From contig JAFUNS010000031.1 of NCBI GenBank assembly GCA_017472925.1, forward strand, positions 1-39,787: a stretch of 39,787 nucleotides of DNA, read 5' to 3'. Shown here in pieces: positions 25,269-33,418 of this stretch. Origin of the DNA: Bacteroides sp. (GTDB taxonomy: Bacteria; Bacteroidota; Bacteroidia; Bacteroidales; Bacteroidaceae). Positions within the stretch are counted from its first letter, which is position 1, and each line of letters begins with the position of its first letter. The position numbers were made by a program, and so were the translations under genes. The notes under the pieces were generated by a model, which ran no database searches, was not told the DNA's origin, and was given only the letters and a program-made list of their open reading frames with translations.

Positions 25269-26522
25269 CTATGAGAAAAGCAGCATAATATTTAACACAG
25301 AGACAATCACGGCTATAGTATAGAGTACAAATGTACTCCAACGAGAATTGGCGTATGCCCCCATCACTCTACGGGATGAAGTCAATCCTACCTGCAAAAA
25401 AACAGTAAAAGGCAACTGAATACTTAATATCATCTGAGAAATAATAAGTCCATAAAATGGATTATCAATAAAGAAAATGATAAGTAAAGCTATCCCAAGA
25501 GATAACAAAACACCTACCCGCGAATGGATATCCTTAATGTGATAAGATTCACCGAAAATACCTGCAAATATCGAACCGGCCGCCATACCACTGGTAATAG
25601 TAGACGAAATACCGGCCATCAACAAGGCTAAAGCAAAAACGATACCGGCAGCATTACCTAACAAGGGGTCAAGAAGTGATTTGGCTTGTTGTAGTTCTTC
25701 TACAGGAGTACCAGATTGAAAAAAGGTTGCTGCTGCCAATAAAATCATGGCACTGTTAATAGCCCATCCCACAAGCATGGAGAACAGGGTGTCGTAAAAT
25801 TCATATTTGAGCCGTTTCTTCAGAGAAGCTTCATCCCCCTTATGATACTCATGACTTTGGATAACTTCCGAATGAAGAAATAGATTATGAGGCATCACCA
25901 CTGCCCCAAGCACACTCATAATGATGAGCATACTACCCTGAGGAATGGATGGTGTTACCCATGAACGGGCAGCCAATGGCCAATCAATGTCCACTAAAAA
26001 GAGTTCATACAAGAAAGAAAGTCCGATAATAGAAACAAAAGCAATAATGGCACGTTCTATCTTCTTATAGGAATTGGAAAAGAGCATAACTATGACAAAG
26101 ACGGTAGTCAGAACAGCTCCCCAAATAATAGGAATACCGAGCAACATCTCCAAAGCAATGGCCCCTCCCAATATTTCAGCCAAAGAGGTAGAGATCGAAG
26201 CCAAGACGGCACTTCCCAAGATGGGACGAGATATCCATTTGGGACAATATTGGGTAGCAGCCTCACTCAGGCACAAACCAGTAACAATACCCAAGTGAGC
26301 AACGTTATGCTGTAAAATAATAAGCATTACAGTAGATAAAGTAACAACCCACAAAAGAGCATAACCAAATTCGGAACCGGCAGCAAAATTGGAGGCCCAG
26401 TTTCCCGGATCAATGAATCCCACGGTAACCAACAACCCTGGACCGATATATTTAAAGAAGTCAAGACCTCCCAACACCCGTTTATGGTCAGTCCGTTTCA
26501 GTTCGTTCAATATATTTTTCAT
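25269..26522 (-). CDS. mntH: Nramp-family divalent metal (Mn2+/Fe2+) transporter
   Basis: This 417-residue inner membrane protein with about 11 helices is predicted to import Mn2+ and possibly Fe2+ with protons. Metal-site residues are present: DPGN (38-41) in helix 1 and AVVMPH in helix 6, where the Met marks transition-metal rather than Mg2+ or Al3+ selectivity. It has its own -7 box (26551-26558) and a 23-bp dyad (26568-26590) upstream that could be a metalloregulator site. The HAD series follows after 48 nt. Confidence 0.9.
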   Translation of the reverse strand: MKNILNELKRTDHKRVLGGLDFFKYIGPGLLVTVGFIDPGNWASNFAAGSEFGYALLWVVTLSTVMLIILQHNVAHLGIVTGLCLSEAATQYCPKWISRPILGSAVLASISTSLAEILGGAIALEMLLGIPIIWGAVLTTVFVIVMLFSNSYKKIERAIIAFVSIIGLSFLYELFLVDIDWPLAARSWVTPSIPQGSMLIIMSVLGAVVMPHNLFLHSEVIQSHEYHKGDEASLKKRLKYEFYDTLFSMLVGWAINSAMILLAAATFFQSGTPVEELQQAKSLLDPLLGNAAGIVFALALLMAGISSTITSGMAAGSIFAGIFGESYHIKDIHSRVGVLLSLGIALLIIFFIDNPFYGLIISQMILSIQLPFTVFLQVGLTSSRRVMGAYANSRWSTFVLYTIAVIVSVLNIMLLFS

Positions 26523-26550
26523 AACAGCATATGTTTCTTATTTGTGAAAA

Positions 26551-26558
26551 CAAAATTA
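26551..26558 (-). promoter_or_regulatory. mntH -7 box
   Basis: The minus strand reads TAATTTTG, an exact TAnnTTTG match. The predicted start near 26547 gives a leader of about 25 nt. The -33 region falls inside the dyad at 26568-26590. Confidence 0.6.
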
Positions 26559-26567
26559 TAACAAAAA

Positions 26568-26590
26568 AACGAAACAACCGTTGTTTTGTT
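26568..26590. promoter_or_regulatory. Candidate metalloregulator operator upstream of mntH
   Basis: AACGAAACAAC-C-GTTGTTTTGTT has 11-bp arms with one mismatch, perfect over the inner 7 bp. It covers the mntH -33 region and lies just upstream of the divergent lipoprotein's -7-like box (26604-26611). The size resembles DtxR/MntR- or Fur-type operators; the binding protein is not known. Confidence 0.5.
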
Positions 26591-26603
26591 TCACAATTCG
26601 TTG

Positions 26604-26611
26604 TACTTTCG
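26604..26611 (+). promoter_or_regulatory. -7-like box of the small lipoprotein gene
   Basis: TACTTTCG matches TAnnTTTG at all but one position. The predicted start near 26615 leaves a 16-nt leader. Confidence 0.45.
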
Positions 26612-26630
26612 CTCTCCAAAAAGAAGAATC

Positions 26631-27023
26631 ATGAAAAAATATGGAGTAATCATAGCTGCCCTACTGCTTATAGGAAGCGGTTGTAGCCAAAAAATAACTC
26701 AAGAAGAGCGTTTCTTGCAGATAGCCGAACGCGAAAACCAAAAGTGCCCAGTATTGATGAACGGAACCACTCGATTCGATAGCACCTGCTACGATGCAGC
26801 CCTTAACAGAGTGAGTTATTACTACACCATGTTAGGCGAAGCAGACAACGCAAAGAAAATGCAGAAGAATTACAATAACTACCGCAAGGCTCTGGAGAAG
26901 AGTGTAATTAATGCCCTAGAGATGAAAGCATACATAGATTATGGCACTACCATTCAATATGTATACTATTCGGATTCCACCAAAACGGTAATTGCGGATT
27001 TCGTCTTTAATTCTCCCAACTGA
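26631..27023 (+). CDS. Small lipoprotein of unknown function
   Basis: This 130-residue protein has a lipoprotein signal ending in GSGC (Cys18). The mature part is predicted helical (about 60-110), with two more Cys residues (near 40 and 52) that could form a disulfide. No family is recognised. It is divergent from mntH across a shared dyad, so co-regulation by metal is possible. Its last 17 nt overlap tail-to-tail with the C11 peptidase gene. ATG 26631 begins the signal peptide and follows a -7-like box. Confidence 0.75.
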   Translation: MKKYGVIIAALLLIGSGCSQKITQEERFLQIAERENQKCPVLMNGTTRFDSTCYDAALNRVSYYYTMLGEADNAKKMQKNYNNYRKALEKSVINALEMKAYIDYGTTIQYVYYSDSTKTVIADFVFNSPN

Positions 27024-28251
27024 ATGTAACTTCGTTCCAACCGGCTGCTTTGTACCAGTCGGTTTTTCGGAACGTAACATTCCACTCTGTACGGACAGAT
27101 ACAGGAATATACATACCTAAACCGCAATACTTACTCTTTTCGATGGTATAATCATCGGTATTTTCCAAACAATCGGCATAAAGTACTGTCTTATCCAATT
27201 GTGTTTGAAAATCAGTTGGCACAACACCATCGTTCAAATCAGCAATAAATTGCTTCATATCAAAAGAGACATACTTGAAACCTGTAACATAAGGATTTAG
27301 TCCGTATTGTTGAAGTTTGTCAATCGGGTCATAGGTATACAACGTTTCCTTATGTGACTTTAATCGTTTTTTTACCGCGGTAGCCAATCCTTCCATCTGA
27401 TTGCCATCAACCAAAGATACCGAAGCCCATCCACCCGGATAAGTGCGATAATAATCTACATAAGACTTGCAGATTTCTATATAATTGGTAACGGTTCCTT
27501 CGTAAAGGTTACCCATAAAATTATGGTATGGGAATCCGGGTGCAGGTACATCAAGAGCCGAAACAATGAGGTATTTGGCCACATTCCGGAAATCATAACA
27601 AACCTCAGCCGTTCCCATCATACAAGCATCAAAAAGTACCATGTCAAATTTTATACCTGCATCGGCAATGGCGTCAGCCATATCCCATGTAGTAATGGTA
27701 TTGTCGGTTCCGTTACCATCTTGTCCAAATGAACGGGCTGCACGCGAAGAAAAGATGCTTTCAGTCCATGCACTACCATGCGATCCTGCCACCAATGCAA
27801 TCTGACTGGTTTTAGTCAAGCTTTTCATATCCTTCAGCACTGTGGTCATCACACTCATATCGGTGGAAAGCTGATTGGAGTACGTCTTCACTATTTCCGC
27901 TTGTTCGGCCAATTGTTTATGACTATACGAACTGTCTCGGGCAGCTATCCCATTAATATTTCCATAGCCATCGGTCGTATAACGAAGGATACAAGGCGAT
28001 GCCGATAAATAAGCATCACTGCTTCCTCCATCCCAATAGACAAGTAAAGTAGCCTGCTTGTCCATTTCACTCAATCCTTCGTACATATTCTTGATATTGT
28101 TACGAAGGTCACTCTTTATATTGGTATCCGCTATAAGATATGCCCAAACAGTAACAGGAGCCTCGGGTTGTGCCGGCGGGGTTACCGGATCATCACTTCC
28201 ACCACAGGCAGTTAAGAATAAGACTGATAAAAGGACAAACAGTTTCTTCAT
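27007..28251 (-). CDS. Clostripain-family (peptidase C11) lipoprotein
   Basis: This 414-residue cysteine protease has a lipoprotein signal MKKLFVLLSVLFLTAC (lipidated Cys16) and a Pro-rich linker (23-33). The catalytic dyad is His158 in AGSHGSAW and Cys210 in LFDACMMG. The family includes clostripain, fragipain and PmC11, which prefer Arg/Lys and can self-process. The Arg/Ser-rich loop between the two catalytic residues (about 166-175, with R170 and R173) is a candidate cleavage site. It is cotranscribed with the small exported gene 13 nt upstream. The start at 28251 is used because it begins the signal peptide; the frame is open to 28302. Confidence 0.87.
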   Translation of the reverse strand: MKKLFVLLSVLFLTACGGSDDPVTPPAQPEAPVTVWAYLIADTNIKSDLRNNIKNMYEGLSEMDKQATLLVYWDGGSSDAYLSASPCILRYTTDGYGNINGIAARDSSYSHKQLAEQAEIVKTYSNQLSTDMSVMTTVLKDMKSLTKTSQIALVAGSHGSAWTESIFSSRAARSFGQDGNGTDNTITTWDMADAIADAGIKFDMVLFDACMMGTAEVCYDFRNVAKYLIVSALDVPAPGFPYHNFMGNLYEGTVTNYIEICKSYVDYYRTYPGGWASVSLVDGNQMEGLATAVKKRLKSHKETLYTYDPIDKLQQYGLNPYVTGFKYVSFDMKQFIADLNDGVVPTDFQTQLDKTVLYADCLENTDDYTIEKSKYCGLGMYIPVSVRTEWNVTFRKTDWYKAAGWNEVTFSWEN

Positions 28252-28264
28252 AGATAAATGAGGA

Positions 28265-28666
28265 TTAATAAGTTTCAGCTTTTGTAAACTTGAACTCAGC
28301 ATCTACTTGACGCAAAATGGACTTGCCACCTTTTTGGTATTTAGCTTTCAGCTTATTGATGGTCTTTTCCAACTTGTTTTTCTTTTCATCAAAATAAATA
28401 AAACAAGTTCTATGGGTTTGTCCTGTTTTCCCTTCCAAATACATCTTCAACTGATAGCTGTATTGCTGACGTTGTGGAAGCATATCATCTTTGTCAAGAA
28501 AAACGCTGTCCACCAACTGGATATCCGTAAAATACACTAACGAATCAGTAAACGATGCCGATACACCCACCATATACACCTGCTTTTCTCCCTTCTTCTT
28601 AAAGGAAAAGGCCGAACAAAGCATAAAAACCAGTACCAAAGTACCAATAAACTTCATATTTTTCAT
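28265..28666 (-). CDS. Small exported protein of unknown function
   Basis: This 133-residue protein has a signal peptide (about 1-22, MKNMKFIGTLVLVFMLCSAF then SFKKKGEKQ). The rest is basic and mixed alpha/beta; the end is Lys-rich (KLEKTINKLKAKYQKGGK). No domain is recognised. It is the first gene of a pair with the C11 peptidase, 13 nt apart, from the promoter at 28698-28729. It could be a partner, inhibitor or substrate of the protease; this rests on position only. An in-frame ATG three codons downstream (28657) is an alternative start. Confidence 0.65.
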   Translation of the reverse strand: MKNMKFIGTLVLVFMLCSAFSFKKKGEKQVYMVGVSASFTDSLVYFTDIQLVDSVFLDKDDMLPQRQQYSYQLKMYLEGKTGQTHRTCFIYFDEKKNKLEKTINKLKAKYQKGGKSILRQVDAEFKFTKAETY

Positions 28667-28697
28667 TGTTGTCTTATTTCTTATAATAAACATCTGA

Positions 28698-28729
28698 CAA
28701 AAGTAATGTTTTTGGTTGATATATGCAAA
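28698..28729 (-). promoter_or_regulatory. Promoter of the small exported protein - C11 peptidase operon
   Basis: On the minus strand, TTTG (28729-28726), 20 nt, TACTTTTG (28705-28698). The predicted start near 28694 gives a 28-nt leader. The rpoD terminator lies immediately upstream. Confidence 0.8.
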
Positions 28730-28730
28730 A

Positions 28731-28762
28731 AATAAGTGGATGTGTATTTCTACCCATCCACT
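28731..28762 (-). terminator. rpoD terminator (repeat-family hairpin)
   Basis: AGTGGATG (28735-28742) pairs with CATCCACT (28755-28762). The minus strand continues into a T-rich tract. It lies 28 nt after the rpoD stop and belongs to the four-member family described at 703-738. Confidence 0.75.
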
Positions 28763-28789
28763 AAATCTTGTCGGAAACAGAACCTTGTC

Positions 28790-29650
28790 TTATCCCAAGT
28801 AAGACTTGAGCAATTTGCTACGCGAATTTGATCTTAATCTTCTGATGGCTTTTTCCTTAATTTGACGGACACGTTCGCGTGTCAAGCCAAATTTATCGCC
28901 AATTTCTTCCAACGTCATTTCCTGCGTATTAATACCGAAAAACATCTGGATAATTTCCTTTTCTCTTTCGGTCAGCGTAGAAAGTGCTCTGTCAATTTCC
29001 CTCGAAAGTGATTCATTCACCAAGGAGCGGTCAGCCATAGGCGAGTCATCGTTCACCAACACGTCAAGCAGACTGTTGTCCTCTCCTTCCACAAAAGGAG
29101 CATCTACAGAAATGTGACGGCCGGATACCTTCAGCGTGTCCGAAATTTTGTCCACTGGAATGTCAAGTTCATCGGCCAATTCTTCGGGTGACGGGCGACG
29201 TTCGTTTTCCTGCTCAAACTTAGAGAAGGCCTTGCCGATCTTGTTCAGCGAACCTACTTGGTTGAGCGGCAAACGTACAATACGTGATTGTTCTGCCAAT
29301 GCCTGAAGAATGGACTGACGAATCCACCATACCGCATAACTGATGAACTTAAAACCACGTGTTTCATCAAACTTTTCGGCAGCTTTTATCAAGCCCAAGT
29401 TTCCTTCGTTTATCAAGTCAGGAAGACTCAAACCTTGGTTCTGATATTGCTTAGCTACAGAAACCACGAAACGCAGATTGGCACGGGTTAACTTCTCAAG
29501 TGCTACACGGTCACCCTTACGGATACGCTGAGCGAGCTCTACCTCTTCTTCGACAGTAATGAGGTCTTCGCGACCGATTTCCTGCAAATACTTGTCGAGG
29601 GAAGCGCTCTCTCGGTTCGTGATACTTTTGGTAATCTTTAATTGTCTCAT
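28790..29650 (-). CDS. rpoD: Primary RNA polymerase sigma factor (sigma-70/RpoD, Bacteroidetes type)
   Basis: This 286-residue protein is the housekeeping sigma factor. It lacks region 1.1 and the long non-conserved insert, as is usual in Bacteroidetes. Region 1.2 is [12 protein letters not shown]. Region 2 contains [40 protein letters not shown] and IRQSI. Region 3 follows and region 4 ends with [20 protein letters not shown], a helix-turn-helix for -33 recognition. The TTTG/TAnnTTTG promoters throughout the window are those this sigma class reads. It is monocistronic, with a -7 box at 29676-29683 and a terminator at 28731-28762. Confidence 0.96.
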   Translation of the reverse strand: MRQLKITKSITNRESASLDKYLQEIGREDLITVEEEVELAQRIRKGDRVALEKLTRANLRFVVSVAKQYQNQGLSLPDLINEGNLGLIKAAEKFDETRGFKFISYAVWWIRQSILQALAEQSRIVRLPLNQVGSLNKIGKAFSKFEQENERRPSPEELADELDIPVDKISDTLKVSGRHISVDAPFVEGEDNSLLDVLVNDDSPMADRSLVNESLSREIDRALSTLTEREKEIIQMFFGINTQEMTLEEIGDKFGLTRERVRQIKEKAIRRLRSNSRSKLLKSYLG

Positions 29651-29675
29651 TCTCTATAAAACAAAAATTGGGATG

Positions 29676-29705
29676 CAAAGTTACTAAATTATTCAGAAAA
29701 ACAAA
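29676..29705 (-). promoter_or_regulatory. rpoD promoter
   Basis: The minus-strand -7 box is TAACTTTG (29683-29676), with TTTG 18 nt upstream (29705-29702), one base short of the usual spacing. The predicted start near 29672 leaves a leader of about 21 nt. Confidence 0.6.
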
Positions 29706-29770
29706 AACAAAAACTGCTGTTTTTATTTAGAATCCGTTTGGATATGAAAAATTTATCTAATCTGCATCTA

Positions 29771-29801
29771 AAAAAAGTGGGTGTACAATGCACACCCACT
29801 T
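29771..29801 (-). terminator. htrA terminator (repeat-family hairpin)
   Basis: AAGTGGGTGT (29775-29784) pairs perfectly with ACACCCACTT (29792-29801). On the minus strand it is followed by T6. It lies 54 nt after the protease stop and is the best-formed member of the four-terminator family. Confidence 0.85.
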
Positions 29802-29855
29802 CACTATTTAAACCTATTGAAAACTTTAATCTAATGTTTAACCTTATCAAGTTGA

Positions 29856-31385
29856 TTATTCTTGTGTAAGATCCACTGCATAATTGGCACGTTTGCCTGA
29901 AGGGAATACCCCACTGATAAAGAGCACTTGATCGGCCGAACGGGTGGCAGCTTTCACCACTTCTTCCAATTGGTCTACAGTCTTGATGCTCTGACCATTC
30001 ACTTTGAGGATAATGAATCCCTTACGGATACCGGCTTCTTTCATCTTACCGTCGGTTACTCCAGTTACTTCTACTCCAGAAGCGAGATTAAGTTGTCTTT
30101 TCATTTCTTGCGGAAGTACACGGAAAGCAGCACCGAGAATTTCCATACCATTATCCTTAACCACCTTGGTAGTACCTTGTTCATTCTTCAAAGTCATTTC
30201 GAGGGTCTTTTCCTTCTTGTCACGAAGTACCTTAACAGTTACTTTATCACCTGGTCGATACTTGGCCAATTCTTCTTGCAAGCTGGCAAAGTTCTTCACA
30301 CGCTTGTTATTGATTCCAATAATAACATCATCCACTTGAAGCACACCGTTAGCAGAACCATTTTCAAGCACTTCGGCTACATATACACCTTCAGTAGCCC
30401 CCAATTCTTCTGCTTTCTTTTTCATTTCTTCATCAAGCATTTGACCATCGTTGTCAATAGGACGGCAGCTGATACCCAACATGGCACGTTGAACTGTTCC
30501 ATATTCCTTAAGGTCAGTTACAACCTTCGTCATAATACTGGTAGGAATAGCGAAACCATAGCCTGAGTAAGAACCAGTTGGTGAATAAAGTACCGAGTTG
30601 ATACCCACAAGTTCACCACGGGCGTTAACCAATGCGCCTCCACTGTTTCCTTGGTTGATAGCAGCATCTGTTTGGATAAACGATTCTACACCTTTATTAT
30701 AGACACCTAACGAACGTGCCTTGGCACTGACAATACCGGCTGTTACGGTAGAAGTCATATTGAACGGATTACCTACTGCCAACACCCATTCACCAATCTT
30801 CAGTTCATCAGAATTACCAACGGGGATAGTAGGAAGGTCATCACCTTCAATTTTAACTAACGCTAAATCTGTACTGGAGTCAGCACCAATCACTCTACCT
30901 TGGAATTCACGTCCATCATTCAGCTTGACGCTGATAACATCCGCCTTCTCAATCACGTGGTTGTTAGTCACAATATATCCGTCTTTCGAAATGATAACAC
31001 CCGAACCAAATCCCACTCTTTCCGGAGTCTGTACCTGACGTTGTTGTCCGCCTCTACCACCACGATTGCCAAAGAAGTCACCAAAGAAATCATAGAAAGG
31101 ATCACGAACTGTAACCGTTTCAGTTTTAGATTCTTGAGTAGATTTAATATGTACAACTGCATGTACCGAATTTTCGGCTGCTTGTGTCAAGTCAACCGGT
31201 TGCGCATCAACAGCATCGAATGCCGCCAAACGAGTATTTGGATTCTGTTGGAACATGTCATTGAACGTCATCATAGATTTCGGTTCTTGCATCTTCATCA
31301 TATACGATGCTGTAAGACCTGCAACTCCTGCACTCATGGCAACAACTACGGTTGCTCCCAATATTACTTTTGTTGTTGTTTTCAT
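29856..31385 (-). CDS. Periplasmic serine endoprotease, HtrA/DegQ (Do) family
   Basis: This is a 509-residue envelope quality-control protease/chaperone. The N-terminal segment (about 1-25) is a signal or anchor. The trypsin-like domain has His143 (NNHVI), Asp173 (STDLALVKI) and Ser248 (GNSGGAL). Two PDZ domains follow at about 295-385 and 410-505. A Gly/Arg/Gln-rich loop (about 106-118) corresponds to the LA loop. Architecture is DegP/DegQ-like, with a fairly short loop. It diverges from rnpB across a dyad-rich spacer. A TAAATTTG -7 box at 31546-31553 would give a leader of about 157 nt; a closer match (TAGGTTTG, 31391-31398) would give almost no leader. Which is used is unclear. Confidence 0.93.
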   Translation of the reverse strand: MKTTTKVILGATVVVAMSAGVAGLTASYMMKMQEPKSMMTFNDMFQQNPNTRLAAFDAVDAQPVDLTQAAENSVHAVVHIKSTQESKTETVTVRDPFYDFFGDFFGNRGGRGGQQRQVQTPERVGFGSGVIISKDGYIVTNNHVIEKADVISVKLNDGREFQGRVIGADSSTDLALVKIEGDDLPTIPVGNSDELKIGEWVLAVGNPFNMTSTVTAGIVSAKARSLGVYNKGVESFIQTDAAINQGNSGGALVNARGELVGINSVLYSPTGSYSGYGFAIPTSIMTKVVTDLKEYGTVQRAMLGISCRPIDNDGQMLDEEMKKKAEELGATEGVYVAEVLENGSANGVLQVDDVIIGINNKRVKNFASLQEELAKYRPGDKVTVKVLRDKKEKTLEMTLKNEQGTTKVVKDNGMEILGAAFRVLPQEMKRQLNLASGVEVTGVTDGKMKEAGIRKGFIILKVNGQSIKTVDQLEEVVKAATRSADQVLFISGVFPSGKRANYAVDLTQE

Positions 31386-31474
31386 AACTTCAAACCTATT
31401 TAATTGTTAATTTAAGTCTTTTGTTTAACATTTACACCGCTAATGTAAGAACAAAAATCATACGATAGTATAGG

Positions 31475-31589
31475 TTGGCAGTTAATTTTATCGCCTTTTA
31501 ACAATGAAGCGATGAACCTTAACAGCGATTAACCGCCCACACTGCCAAATTTACATTCGTTAGAAATGTAATCGTGACATGGATGTCAC
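31475..31589. promoter_or_regulatory. Dyad-rich regulatory region between htrA and rnpB
   Basis: TTGGCAGT (31475-31482) pairs with ACTGCCAA (31541-31548), enclosing an ATCGC/GCGAT hairpin (31490-31494 with 31509-31513). Next come two adjacent dyads: TTACATT/AATGTAA (31551-31571) and GTGACATGGATGTCAC (31574-31589). These could be a structured htrA leader and protein-binding operators. Confidence 0.45.
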
Positions 31590-31660
31590 TTTTCTTCTAC
31601 CCCATCTGAAACAAAAGAAAAAAACTACGGTTACATCTAACTGAAAAAGAAAAAACTTTG

Positions 31661-31668
31661 TACCTTTG
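31661..31668 (+). promoter_or_regulatory. rnpB -7 box
   Basis: TACCTTTG gives a predicted start near 31672, consistent with the 5' end of the RNase P RNA. No clear TTTG lies at the -33 position. Confidence 0.65.
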
Positions 31669-31671
31669 CCA

Positions 31672-32075
31672 TCAGAAAAGCAGCCGGCCGGTCTGTCGCT
31701 GATACCGAATGGTAAAAGAGGAAAGTCCGGGCAACACAGAGCATCCTACTTTTTAACGGAAAGCCGTCTGCAAAGGTGGAGTAATGCAGAAGAAAAGAAC
31801 CGCCAGGTTTCCTCAACGAGAATCTCCGGATTCTAATGAGGTTGCTTGGTAAGGGTGAGAAGGTGGGGTAAGAGCCCACCAGCCGCATGGTGACATGTCG
31901 GGCTGTGCATCTTAGGAGTTGTAAGGTCATGTAAACCGGCATTATGAGGGTTGCTCGCCCCACGTCGGAGGGTAGACCGCTTGAGCTTGTTGGTGACAAC
32001 AGGTGTAGATAAATGACAGGCGCCCGTCTTTAAAGGACGGGAACAGAACCCGGCTTATAGGCTGACTGCTTTTTT
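31672..32075 (+). ncRNA. rnpB: RNase P RNA (catalytic RNA, class A)
   Basis: This ribozyme, about 400 nt long, matures the 5' ends of tRNAs. Diagnostic conserved segments are GAGGAAAGTCCGGGC (31718-31732), GGGTAAGAGCCCACCAG (around 31867-31883) and ACAGAACCCGGCTTAT (32043-32058). The 5' AAAAGCAG and the 3' CTGCTTTT close helix P1, and the 3' T-run also acts as terminator. Ends are placed from the promoter and P1 and may be off by a few bases. Confidence 0.95.
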
Positions 32076-32098
32076 CCTTATTATAATACCTAACCATT

Positions 32099-33418
32099 AT
32101 GACTCAATTCAATCTGGCAAGAATTATCCGTTTCCTTTCAGAAGATATCTGGAGGATTACCGAAGACGAAGTGAGCCGCACTCGCGGTATATTATATAAT
32201 ATGATTAAGATTGCCACCCTATCTGTACGGGAATTCCTACAGGGAGGGGTTATCAATAAGGCTTCTGCCCTCACCTACAGTACACTGCTTGCCATTATCC
32301 CTGCTTTAGCATTATTGTTTGCCATAGCCCGTGGATTCGGATTGGCCAACTTGTTGGAAAACCAGATTCGTGAAGGCCTGGTGGGACATGCTCAAGCAGC
32401 CGAAGTCATTCTTTCATTCATCGATTCTTATCTGAGTCATACCAAGAATGGTGTATTCATCGGTGTAGGCTTACTCATGTTATTTTATACCATATTGTTG
32501 CTTACCGATAACATTGAGCGTACTTTCAATTCCATTTGGCAGGTAAAGAAGCCCCGTACAATCTACCGTAAAATGACGGATTATTTCTCGATGATTCTAC
32601 TCCTTCCTATTTTGATTCTGCTTTCGAGTGGTATCTCCATTTACCTTTCCACTTTTGTAAAGCACATGGAAGAGTTTGTCTTGTTGGCACCTTTGGTAAA
32701 GTTTTTAGTAAGACTCATACCATTTGTCCTTACTTGGGGAATGTTTACCGCCCTCTATATCTTTATGCCCAATACACGGGTAAGGTTCAAATACGCCATT
32801 CTTCCCGGTATCATTGCCGGTAGTGGTTTTCAGGCCTTCCAATACTTGTACATCGGCAGTCAGATATGGGTATCCAACTACAATGCCATCTATGGTAGTT
32901 TTGCTGCTATTCCTATGTTTTTGTTATGGACTCAAATATCATGGAGCATCTGTTTATATGGAGCCCAACTATGCTATGTAGCGCAAAACTTGCGCAACTT
33001 CAGTTTCAGCAAAGAGACCGAGGACATCAGCCGCCGCTATCATGATTTCCTTTGCATACTGATTATGTCGCTCATCTGCAAACGTTTCCAAACAGACCAA
33101 GACCCATATACCGCCGAAGCATTAAGCGAAGAGCATAAAATTCCCATCCGGCTGACCAAGAAGATTCTATACGAATTGCAAGACTTACACATGCTTTCGG
33201 AAACACCATTGGAAGGCGACAATGAATCGGTAGGCTATCTGCCATCAGTAGACATCAACCGTATGAGTGTAGCAATGCTTCTAAGCCGATTGGATGAAGC
33301 AGGCTCAGAAGCATTCAAGATTGACCGCGAGCGTTACAATGCCCCATGGGAAGCTTTAACGAAAGCTCGCGAAGAGTATTATGAAAATACCGGAAAGATT
33401 CTTCTCAAAGACCTTTAG
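32099..33418 (+). CDS. YihY/BrkB-family inner membrane protein
   Basis: This 439-residue protein has six hydrophobic helices between about residues 45 and 300 in the YihY/virulence factor BrkB pattern: SALTYSTLLAIIPALALLFA, then a TIYRKM loop, and the final SWSICLYGAQLCYVAQ. A cytoplasmic C-terminal part (about 310-439) resembles a winged-helix segment (TAEALSEEHKIPIRLTKKIL). Suggested family roles (RNase BN, transport) are not settled. It lies 24 nt after rnpB. Its TAG stop interlocks with the riboflavin synthase TAA on the other strand (33415-33418). Confidence 0.85.
   Translation: MTQFNLARIIRFLSEDIWRITEDEVSRTRGILYNMIKIATLSVREFLQGGVINKASALTYSTLLAIIPALALLFAIARGFGLANLLENQIREGLVGHAQAAEVILSFIDSYLSHTKNGVFIGVGLLMLFYTILLLTDNIERTFNSIWQVKKPRTIYRKMTDYFSMILLLPILILLSSGISIYLSTFVKHMEEFVLLAPLVKFLVRLIPFVLTWGMFTALYIFMPNTRVRFKYAILPGIIAGSGFQAFQYLYIGSQIWVSNYNAIYGSFAAIPMFLLWTQISWSICLYGAQLCYVAQNLRNFSFSKETEDISRRYHDFLCILIMSLICKRFQTDQDPYTAEALSEEHKIPIRLTKKILYELQDLHMLSETPLEGDNESVGYLPSVDINRMSVAMLLSRLDEAGSEAFKIDRERYNAPWEALTKAREEYYENTGKILLKDL

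Noticed and set aside
31391-31398. TAGGTTTG box directly before htrA as its promoter
   Set aside because: It would leave about 2 nt of leader and lacks a -33 element; kept only as an alternative in the htrA entry.
31637-31999. 120-codon minus-strand ORF across 31637-31999
   Set aside because: It lies inside the RNase P RNA, whose conserved segments explain the sequence; the translation has no domain and no start signals.
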